From Petunia secreta (Eukaryota; Streptophyta; Magnoliopsida; Solanales; Solanaceae), in NCBI GenBank assembly GCA_029990175.1, contig JARKIP010000035.1:38268001-38332000 (forward strand): a DNA stretch of 64,000 nucleotides, read 5' to 3'. A program made the translations under genes and the position numbers. Positions 55,863 through 64,000 of this stretch are shown piece after piece; the stretch's first letter is position 1; each line of letters opens with the position of its first letter. Below the pieces are notes generated by a model, which was not told the DNA's origin, did not search any database, and worked only from the letters and a program-made list of their open reading frames with translations.

Positions 55863-58800
55863 ATGGAAGGATCATCACAGTCAGTATTAAACAGTATAAA
55901 CCTATCAACAGAAGTAGATAAAATATCAAAAATAGAAAATAATCTGTTAAATTGGAATATTCCCAAAGAAAAGTTAGAAAAGATATATGAAGTCGAAGGA
56001 TTTGACTTCATAAATAGATTTAATATTAAAACATGTGAATCAACAATTGCTATAAATCAGTCAGTTGAAACAATTCAACTATTGTCTATAAAAGATATAG
56101 AAAAATATAGAAAAAGTTATAAGTTCCTACATATAGGACTAGTGCAAGTGGCTGTAAAACCACTTCATAGACTAGGATTAGATATTCCTATATGTTTATT
56201 ATTAAGAGATAATAGATTCTTAAACTTTGATAATTCATTAATAGCCGTATTACAAAGTAACATGGCAAATGGGCCAGTATACTTTAATTGTTATCCGAAT
56301 TTCTCAGTTGATATTAATGATCCAACAATATTAGATGTTCTAACATTAAATCTTAAAAAAAAACATTTAAATAGTAAACATCAAGCCAGAGAAATAGCTA
56401 TAATATATAGAGTATATTATAAATTAATGAAAACTACTCTAGCTCCCAAAGCTAAACCAAGTAGAGCTAATAAAGGAGTTACAATGTTAAAGGAAGCAAA
56501 TATTAGACATCATAATATATTTGTCCCAAGATTACTTAAATGGGATGAAGTCTTATCAAAAGATGAATGGCACTTTGATTCCATCACGGAACCAAAAGTG
56601 GAAGATGAATCTATACAAATAGAACAAGTTATACAATATACAGATGGATCAATAGATTTAAAATTCCTAAAATCTAGATCCTCTAATGCTACATCTTCAT
56701 CTTCCAGGATGTCCTTTTCAAGGCCATCTACTTCTTGTCCCCTGGAGGAAGAAGACATAATAAGCAACAATTTAAAAGGTGTTAACTTTAGTAAAAGAAT
56801 TCCACAACCAGAATACAAGCCTGTCATAATCAATCAACCATCAAGCCCAACCTTTAGTGAAATAAATGATTCCTTAGGAATGATAACGTTAGAAGAACCA
56901 TTTGAACCAGATATAAAATATCTCCAACAACTCTGGGTAAAACCAGAGAATAATATTAAAAGAGAATGGTATAGAAACAATTACACTTTAGAACAGAGGA
57001 AATCATTTAGAGATAAATGGATGAAAGACATGAAAAAATGGAAGTGTAGTTTAGAATTTTTTAAATGGTTTGAATATACAGGAAAATTAGCTAACTGTGA
57101 ATCTTTAAATATGGTAGTTAAAAAATGGTATACGAAAAGTAATAAAATAATAGAATCTACCATTCCCCCATTAGAAGAAATAAATATACCAGTAGGTGAT
57201 AAAGTAGTAATAGGAAATCCTTTTAAAAGAACATCAATAGATGCCCAAGGAGAACCTAAAAATAGAGATATTAATAAATTAATAGAACAAAGTAATTATA
57301 CAAATCAAATACTACATGTCATAGCCAATCAGGTAGAAGAAGCAAGAAGCAAGTCTTCTTTTAAAACATTCCCAGAGAAAAGAATAAAATTTGAAGATAA
57401 TATTGAAGAAAATCCAATTTTTAGGCTACCTAGTATGTCAAAAGATAAATTCCCTAGTCTTCCTAAAGGTGGATTGGAAATAAAAGGTGATGTTCTAGAT
57501 GAAATTACTAAAAGGTTAAAATCATCTTTAACGATAAATACAATTCCAATAGAAAAAGAAAATTCAGTAAAAACCTTATCTGAATTAAATAATCAATTAA
57601 ATAAATTAGGATCTAATTATCATCATAAGAAAAATTATTATAAAAAACCTACATTTCCTGATATACAGTATGAAGAAGAACATCTAGTATCATTCAGTTC
57701 GCACACAGGTGATGCTATAACTGAGTGGAATATAGATGGATAAGCAGAACATCAAATACTAAATAGAATACATGAAATGGGAATAGCAGCAACAGCCTAT
57801 AAAATAAAAGGTAATACAGATAAGCAAGCAGCAACCCTGCTTTCTTACGGATTTACAGGAATGTTAAAAAATTGGTGGGACAACTATTTGTCAGATAGAG
57901 ATAGAGAAACTGTCCTTAATGCTACTACAATCATAAAGGTAGTTAAACAAGAAAGTAATAGTACTAATAAAACAATAGAAGAACAAGTACGTGAAGATGC
58001 TATAAATACTTTATTATATGCTATAATTAAACACTTTATTGGAGAACCAAAAGTATTTAAAGATAGAAGTTTAGAAATATTATCTAATTTATCATGTCCA
58101 AAATTACATGACTTTAAATGGTATAAAGACATATTCCTAAATAAAGTAATGATTAGAGAAGATTGTAATCATAGTTATTGGAAAGAAAAATTTATAAGTG
58201 GATTACCACAGTTATTTGCAGATAAAGTTAGACAAAAAATAAAAGATAGATTTAACGGTGAAATACCTTATGATGGTTTAACCTATGGTGATATAATAAG
58301 CTTTATTAACATAACAGCTTTAGAATTATGTACTGATATGAAATTAAAAAATCAGCTAAAAAGAGAATATAAAATCACTAAGAAAGAATTAGGAAATTTC
58401 TATAGTGATTTTGGTTATGCTAAGATAACTGCCCCGTCTACCGAGGCAACAAAAAAATCCAAAAGGAAAAATAGAAAAGACAAAGTAGCAATAGTGATTA
58501 TAAAAGAAAATATTCCAAAAGATACAGGAAGAAAATTCCAAAGAATACAAGTCAAAGTAAACAACCTTCTTTTAAAGAAAGATGCTACAATTGTGAAAAA
58601 AAGGGCCATAAGGCAAATGATTGTAGAGTCAAGACAAAGAAGAAAAACAAAATTAATAGCTTAGAATTAGATGAAGACATTAAGAATAAAATATATGCTA
58701 TACTAGACGAAAATGATAATAGTGAAGAAGAAAGTTCATCCACGGAAAGCATAAGTGATGATGAACAAATTAATATAGCATGTGAGTCTAGTGATAGTTA

Positions 58801-59011
58801 CACTTCCGAATCAGAGTGTGATTGTCCTAGAGGATTATGTACATGCGGGACAGGTTCAATAAAAGTCATATCAAATGAAAATAAAGAATTCTTCTTTGAT
58901 CTAATAGATCAAATAAAGGATGAAGAAATTAAAAGAGAATATCTTTTAAAATTAAAAGAAATAGTCTTAAGTAGAGAATCAAATAAACCTAACATATCCA
59001 ATCCTTTTAGT
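55863..59011 (+). pseudogene. EPRV2 movement-coat polyprotein (ORF2), one stop and one frameshift
   Basis: Starts MEGSSQSVLNSINL. The movement-protein domain (about 56060-56440; HIGLVQVAVKPLHRLGLDIP, LLLRDNR, NGPVYFNCYPNF) would act at plasmodesmata. A Ser-rich linker (about 56680-56750) is followed by the coat core (about 57690-58400; FTGMLKNWWDNYL), a basic stretch and an intact zinc knuckle CYNCEKKGHKANDC (58583-58624). TAA at 57741-57743 interrupts the frame; copy 2 has a sense codon there. The frame changes near 58485, between the basic stretch and the knuckle. The frame carrying the knuckle then stays open into the protease. Confidence 0.8.
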
Positions 59012-61254
59012 ATGAAAAAAATTCTACAAAAATTTGATAAAAAAGAAGAAAAAATATCTATATCAGATCTTTATGCAGAATTAACAACATTAAAACAAGA
59101 AGTTAATATTTTAAAACAAAAAGTTAATAACATAGAGGAAGAAAACCTTGCTCTAGAATTAATTCAAAAAACTCAAAAGGAGTTAAATTCTACAATAATA
59201 GGAGAAAGTTCAAATACTAAACAAGTAGAAGCACAAGACGACGAATTGGGAGTCTTGGCTATCTCTAAAATTAAGTCTCAAAAATGGTATGTACCAATAA
59301 AATTAGTCATAAATAGTGAATACAGTATCCAGACAGTAGCTTTATTAGACTCTGGTGCTGACCAAAATTGTATAGTAGAAGGATTAATTCCAACAAAATA
59401 TTGCGATAAAACATCAGCAAAATTATTCTCTGCATCAGGAGAAAAATTAAAAATAAAATATAAATTATCTAATGCACATATATGTAATGATAACATATGC
59501 TTTAAAAATACTTTTATTCTAATAAAGGATTTAAATGAGGAAGTTATATTAGGAACTCCCTTTTTAACTCAGATATCTCCTTTTACAGTTAATACAACAG
59601 GTATTACTACCAATAATCTTGGTAAAGAAATAATATTTTATTTCCTAAATGGTCCAAGCAAAGAGAAATAGATACTCTAAAAGAAAGAAGTATCTATAAA
59701 ATACAATTGATAAAAAATCAAATAAATTACATAAAAGACGAAATTAAAATTGTTAAAATAGAAAACCAGTTTAAAGATAAACTAATTCAAGATAAAATAC
59801 TACAAACCCAAAAAGAAATAGAATCTGAAGTCTGTTCAGATCTACCTAATGCCTTTTGGGAAAGAAAAAGGCATATAGTACGATTACCGTATATAGAAGG
59901 ATTTGAAGAAGGATCTATCCCCACTAAGGCTAGACCAATTCAAATGAACCAAGAATTAATGGAATATTGTAAAAAGGAAATTAATGAATTATTAGAAAAG
60001 AAAATAATTCGTCCTTCTAAGTCACCTTGGAGTTGTTCCGCATTTTATGTTAATAATAATGCTGAACGAGAAAGAGGAGCTCCAAGATTAGTTATAAATT
60101 ATAAACCTTTAAACAAAGTATTAAGATGGATACGATATCCAATTCCAAATAAAAGAGATTTATTAAAAAGAACGTATAAGGCTAAAATATATAGTAAATT
60201 TGATATGAAATCAGGATTTTGGCAAATCCAAATAGATGAAAGGGATAAGTATAAAACAGCATTTAATGTGCCCTTTGGCCAATATGAATGGAATGTTATG
60301 CCCTTTGGGTTAAAGAATGCCCCATCAGAATTTCAAAATATAATGAATAATATATTTAATCCATATAGTTCATTCTCAATAGTTTATATTGATGATGTAT
60401 TAATATTTTCAGAAAATATAGATCAACATTTTAAGCATTTAAAGATATTTCTTGATATTATTAAGAAAAATGGGCTGGTAGTGAGTGCCAAGAAGATTAA
60501 ATTATTTCAAACCTCTATTAGATTTTTAGGACATGACTTGTCTCAAGGCATGTATAAACCAATTTGTAGAGCCATAGAATTCTCTACAAAATTTCCAGAT
60601 GTTTTAACAGATAAAACTCAGTTACAAAGGTATCTAGGAAGCCTCAATTATGTTTCAGATTTTATTCCAAACCTTAGACAAATATGTGAACCCCTTTATC
60701 AGCGTCTTAGGAAAAATCCAGTTCCTTGGAGCCAAGAACAAACACAAACAGTCCAAAAAGTCAAAAGTATTGTTCAAAGACTTCCTTGTCTAGGCATACC
60801 ACATCCGGATGCCTTTATGATTGTTGAAACCGATGCCTCTGAAATAGGTTTCGGAGGAATTCTTAAACAGCGTCTCTCTCCAAAAGAGTCTGAACAATTA
60901 GTCCGATATTGCTCTGGAATATGGAACGGAGCTCAAAAAAATTATAGTACTATTAAAAAAGAAATTTTATCAATAGTTTTATGTATAACTAAATTTCAAG
61001 ATGATTTGATAAACAAAGAATTTCTTTTAAGAGTTGATTGTAAAGCAGCAAAAGATGTTTTGCAAAAAGATGTTAAGAATTTAGTTTCAAAACAAATATT
61101 TGCCAGATGGCAAGCTTTATTATCTAGCTTTGATTTTCAAATGGAATTTATTAAAGGAGAAGACAATAGTCTTCCAGATTTTTTAACTAGAGAATTTTTA
61201 CAGAGAAGACATGAGGCCATTATATCCAGTAAAACCTCCGAGGCAATTCCTTGA
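59012..61254 (+). pseudogene. EPRV2 protease-reverse transcriptase-RNase H, one frameshift
   Basis: A heptad-like coiled coil (LYAELTTLKQEVNILKQKV, about 59075-59130) precedes the retropepsin domain with LLDSGADQNC (about 59345). That frame ends on TAG at 59669-59671. From about 59655 a different frame carries RT: IIRPSKSPWSCSAFYV (about 60005), RLVINYKPLNKVL, MPFGLKNAPSEFQ and catalytic YIDDVLIFS (about 60388). RNase H follows (VETDASEIGFGGIL, about 60823; VDCKAAKDVL). It ends at TGA 61252-61254. All expected catalytic residues appear present. The frame also extends upstream of ATG 59012, so this Met may not be the true start. Confidence 0.82.
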
Positions 61255-62416
61255 ACAGCATCATAACCAGAACTCACATATAAACAGATATACGGCATTA
61301 GCAGAGTTTCCTCAATTACCTCCTCCTACACCGGTAAAGAGAGAAGCAACCCCAGGAACCTCAAAACAATCCTTAAACAGTTATGCCAAAAGAACCATAA
61401 ACAGTTATTCTGAGGCAGTACAACCTCAACCTCCCATTAAACAAGAACAAGCAAGCTCTTCAACAGCAAGTCAACAGAAATTCGATTGGATAAACAGTCA
61501 ACAGGTACCAATCATTGCGATTGAGAGAAAATTAGTTGAAAAACGAATTACAGATATTATCAAGTCTTGTTACACAGACAGAAATTATGTGGAAACAGAC
61601 AACCCTTATAAAACAAGAGAATTTTATGAAGCTATATTGATAGCAACCAATTCAATAGAGATTGAAAATGAGTTAGCAGATAAAAATGATCCAAGGAGTA
61701 TTAGGTACTCCAAGTTTACTATTAAAAGAATTTTAAGCCATGCGGATTTGCCAGTAGATCATCTACACACGCCGATTCAATTTCCATTATCAGTGAATTT
61801 TCAAATATCAGGTTATAATTTTTACGACAACAAAAATGCGTGGTGTAACTTCATATACTTAAGACCTGGCAGCCATTCATGGTTTGTCAAGTTCTGTGAA
61901 AAGGTATCAACGGATCCCATCCCAAGATGGTTTTATGAATGGTGGAATACATTTGGAGCAGACGAAAGGGTGTTGTCACCTTCTTTCAAACAGTTACACA
62001 CCAATTACCAGAAAGAAAACGAAGAACTAGCAGCATTACCAGAACATATACAGTTATGTAAATTCTTCATGGCTAAAAGAGTGTCCTATATTATTAGTTG
62101 GGAATTCAATATAGAGGTATTATGCAAGGTCAGGTACCTTGTTAAAACTATAAAAATTAAGGGGTGGACCCCTAAGAACAAAGAAAAACAGGTTCAGCAA
62201 GTTCAAACGAAGATCGGATCAACAGACAAATTATCAAAGGAAGCGTTGAAAAGAAAACTTCAACAGGCCTTAGCAAATTTAGACCAAGCAAATGGCAGTG
62301 AAATAAATCAAATCACTGAATTATTAGATACAGCGTCATCAACAGCATCAGCAGGAGATAATGGAGATATGGAGGACCCACACGGGATTGCTCAAGCATA
62401 TATCACGGATTTTTAG
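61211..62416 (+). CDS. EPRV2 ORF4, transactivator/inclusion-body-like protein
   Basis: An uninterrupted 401-codon frame overlapping the end of the RT-RNase H frame by 44 bp. The N-terminus is Pro/Gln-rich, the centre holds Trp/Tyr-rich segments (WFVKFCEKV, RWFYEWWNTFG), and the C-terminus has an amphipathic Lys/Leu/Gln stretch (LSKEALKRKLQQALANL). As last ORF before the promoter it corresponds to the caulimovirid transactivator/inclusion-body protein, which permits translation of downstream ORFs; the assignment is by position and general likeness. It is the longest intact frame of EPRV2. Expression in the host is unknown. Confidence 0.68.
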   Translation: MRPLYPVKPPRQFLEQHHNQNSHINRYTALAEFPQLPPPTPVKREATPGTSKQSLNSYAKRTINSYSEAVQPQPPIKQEQASSSTASQQKFDWINSQQVPIIAIERKLVEKRITDIIKSCYTDRNYVETDNPYKTREFYEAILIATNSIEIENELADKNDPRSIRYSKFTIKRILSHADLPVDHLHTPIQFPLSVNFQISGYNFYDNKNAWCNFIYLRPGSHSWFVKFCEKVSTDPIPRWFYEWWNTFGADERVLSPSFKQLHTNYQKENEELAALPEHIQLCKFFMAKRVSYIISWEFNIEVLCKVRYLVKTIKIKGWTPKNKEKQVQQVQTKIGSTDKLSKEALKRKLQQALANLDQANGSEINQITELLDTASSTASAGDNGDMEDPHGIAQAYITDF

Positions 62417-62449
62417 CAAAAGATAGACAACAAGTAAGTGCCAAGTGGT

Positions 62450-62559
62450 ATCAATAATGTAGATCTTACTTTACTTTTGTAAAGATAAGATTCTTGACAA
62501 TAGGACCCCATTAGCATCAATAATGTAAATCTTATCTTACTTTATAAAAGATAAGATTC
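62450..62559 (+). repeat. Two direct repeats with internal AAGATAAG hairpins upstream of the EPRV2 promoter
   Basis: ATCAATAATGTA(G/A)ATCTTA... recurs at 62450-62493 and 62516-62559, 66 bp apart. The second copy holds 10-bp inverted arms AATCTTATCT/AGATAAGATT, and the first a weaker version. They lie 50-160 bp upstream of the TATA box, where pararetroviral enhancers sit. Confidence 0.7.
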
Positions 62560-62607
62560 CCCGTTAATAGCTCTCCACCTGTAAAGGAGAATAGTGTCAT
62601 TAGCAGC

Positions 62608-62615
62608 TATAAATA
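62608..62615 (+). promoter_or_regulatory. EPRV2 TATA box
   Basis: TATAAATA in the intergenic region after ORF4, about 100 bp upstream of AATAAA. Likely promoter of the pregenomic RNA. Confidence 0.65.
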
Positions 62616-62709
62616 GAAGTAGAAATCAGAAGTAAGGCATCACTCGAAATCCTCACTTTCGAAATATTGCCTACTTTCCCTCTCTGTAAAACAATGTTCC
62701 TTCATGTTC

Positions 62710-62715
62710 AATAAA
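62710..62715 (+). terminator. EPRV2 poly(A) signal
   Basis: AATAAA 95 bp downstream of the TATA box, the arrangement expected for a terminally redundant transcript. Confidence 0.6.
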
Positions 62716-62850
62716 CAGCTCCAATTTTAATAGTAAGTTTTCTGATCTTATAAATATTTTTAACATTTACTTTGATTATTAGTTTTTGATTTAATTATTA
62801 GCTTTATTATTTCATAAATATGTTTTTTGGGACCTTCTATTGCCCCTAAT

Positions 62851-62982
62851 AGATATCTTTCAACAGGAAATATTGATTTTCTACATTGTATGCAAAATAA
62901 TATTTCAGAAATACTTAGATTAAAACCTATAGCTGAAAGTTATTATAGAAAAGCTTGTGACGGTCCAGGAGCCCATTATTAA
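62851..62982 (+). pseudogene. EPRV2 copy 2 ORF1, 5'-truncated
   Basis: The last 43 codons or so of ORF1 in the same frame, with the same TAA (62980-62982). The start is missing; one visible difference replaces Tyr with Cys (TGT near 62888). Confidence 0.75.
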
Positions 62983-62983
62983 A

Positions 62984-63967
62984 ATGGAAGGATCATCACA
63001 GTCAGTATTAAACAGTATAAACCTATCAACAGAAGTAGATAAAATATCAAAAATAGAAAATAATCTGTTAAATTGGAATATTCCCAAAGAAAAGTTAGAA
63101 AAGATATATGAAGTCGGAGGATTTGACTTCATAAATAGATTTAATATTAAAACATGTGAATCAACAATTGCTATAAATCAGTCAGTTGAAACAATTCAAC
63201 TATTGTCTAAAAAATAGAGATATTAATAAATTAATAGAACAAAGTAATTATACAAATCAAATACTACATGTCATAGCCAATCAGGTAGAAGAAGCAAGAA
63301 GCAAGTCTTCTTTTAAACCATTCCCAGAGAAAAGAATAAAATTTGAAGATAATATTGAAGAAAATCCAATTTTCAGGCTACCTAATATGTCAAAAGATAA
63401 ACTCCCTAGTCTTCCTAAAGGTGGATTGGAAATAAAAGGTGATGTTCTAGATGAAATTACTAAAAGGTTAAAATCATCTTTAACGATAAATACAATTCCA
63501 ATAGAAAAAGAAAATTCAGTAAAAACCTTATCTGAATTAAATAATCAATTAAATAAATTAGGATCTAATTATCATCATAAGAAAAATTATTATAAAAAAC
63601 CTACATTTCCTGATATACAGTATGAAGAAGAACATCTAGTATCATTCAGTTCGCACACAGGTGATGCTATAACTGAGTGGAATATAGATGGACAAGCAGA
63701 ACATCAAATACTAAATAGATTAAATGAAATGGGAATAGCAGCAACAGCCTATAAAATAAAAGGTAATACAGATAAGCAAGCAGCAACCCTGCTTTCTTAC
63801 GGATTTACAGGAATGTTAAAAAATTGGTGGGACAACTATCTGTCAGATAGAGATAGAGAAACTGTCCTTAATGCTACTACAATCATAAAGGTAGTTAAAC
63901 AAGAAAATAATAGTACTAATCAAACAATAGAAGAACAAGTACGTGAAGATGCTATAAATACTTTATT
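62984..63967 (+). pseudogene. EPRV2 copy 2 movement-coat fragment with internal deletion
   Basis: ORF2 starts at ATG 62984 but meets TAG at 63215-63217 directly after the deletion junction, because the two halves are out of frame. The coat part is open from there to the breakpoint near 63967. It lacks the stop that interrupts copy 1, so that stop arose after the copies separated or was not shared. The movement-protein core is deleted. Confidence 0.78.
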
Positions 63968-63978
63968 TAGGGGCAATA

Positions 63979-64000
63979 TGATCGTCGGCTAAATCTCTTG
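63979..64000. other. Short flank after EPRV2 copy 2
   Basis: 22 bp that do not match copy 1; too short to identify. Confidence 0.3.

Larger units (their letters stand above)
55438..62837 (+). mobile_element. EPRV2 copy 1: near-complete solendovirus-like pararetrovirus
   Basis: Order: short leader, ORF1, ORF2 (movement and coat), protease-RT-RNase H, ORF4, promoter/poly(A) region, then a second copy. No integrase or LTR. Four ORFs, high AT content and an inclusion-body-type last ORF resemble tobacco vein clearing virus (Solendovirus). Copy 2 lies 7121 bp downstream in the same phase. No initiator-tRNA primer site is found, so several hundred bases of leader appear to be missing. Left boundary approximate. 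Confidence 0.82.
62838..63978 (+). mobile_element. EPRV2 copy 2: internally deleted fragment
   Basis: From 62851 the sequence matches copy 1 from 55730 with an offset of 7121 bp. It then skips 1169 bp (about 56089-57257 of copy 1) and resumes at an offset of 5952 bp up to about 63967. An 11-bp inverted repeat (TATTGCCCCTA 62838-62848, TAGGGGCAATA 63968-63978) brackets it. Orientation is the same as copy 1. Confidence 0.85.

Noticed and set aside
62443..62460. TGGTATCAATAATG as a second EPRV2 primer-binding site
   Set aside because: Only eight bases match the initiator tRNA complement and it lies upstream of the TATA box, not in the leader.

Overview
The window is plant nuclear DNA and contains no ordinary host gene that I can support. 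Nearly every base belongs to retroelements: Ty3/gypsy LTR retrotransposons of three lineages, and endogenous copies of two different plant pararetroviruses (Caulimoviridae). The solendovirus-like copies (relatives of tobacco vein clearing virus) point to a Solanaceae host, but I cannot name the genus. Several chromoviruses look like the CRM (centromeric) clade, and nesting is dense, so (peri)centromeric heterochromatin is a fair inference.

Layout. 1-4710: 3' part of a CRM-like element (G1) ending in its 3' LTR. 4711-20567: head-to-tail array of a defective florendovirus/petuvirus-like pararetrovirus (EPRV1), two of whose units match at a constant 6287 bp spacing. 20568-21095: long imperfect inverted repeat. 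21096-22284: tandem-repeat-rich, LTR-like DNA. 22285-25909: CRM-like element G3 without LTRs, cut by a Tekay/Del-like chromovirus at 25910-33218 whose 3' LTR is truncated. 33219-34914, 42534-43002 and 50270-about 52600: three pieces of one minus-strand Tat-like gypsy element. It is split by complete CRM-like element G5 (34915-42533, target duplication CAGCT) and complete CRM-like element G6 (43003-50269, target duplication CCTAG/CCCAG). 53108-53575: a separate plus-strand Tat-type gag fragment. 55438-62837: near-complete solendovirus-like copy (EPRV2) with four ORFs and its promoter. 62838-63978: a second, internally deleted EPRV2 copy.

In the live elements, Gag/coat proteins package RNA, and protease, reverse transcriptase and RNase H mature proteins and copy RNA primed by initiator tRNA-Met. 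Integrase inserts LTR elements, while the pararetroviruses have none and entered the genome passively. Here every gag-pol is broken by stops or frameshifts, or has lost catalytic residues. Only the short EPRV2 ORF1 and the 401-codon EPRV2 ORF4 are still open.

Most notable: (i) CRM-like LTRs and leaders carry reiterated GC-rich palindromes, a different one in each subfamily; (ii) pol frames run 66-111 codons into the 3' LTR; (iii) G1 and G6 share a Glu-to-Lys change at the integrase DDE glutamate; (iv) the EPRV1 units share disabling lesions, so they were amplified after becoming defective; (v) the two EPRV2 copies lie head-to-tail, the second bracketed by an 11-bp inverted repeat.
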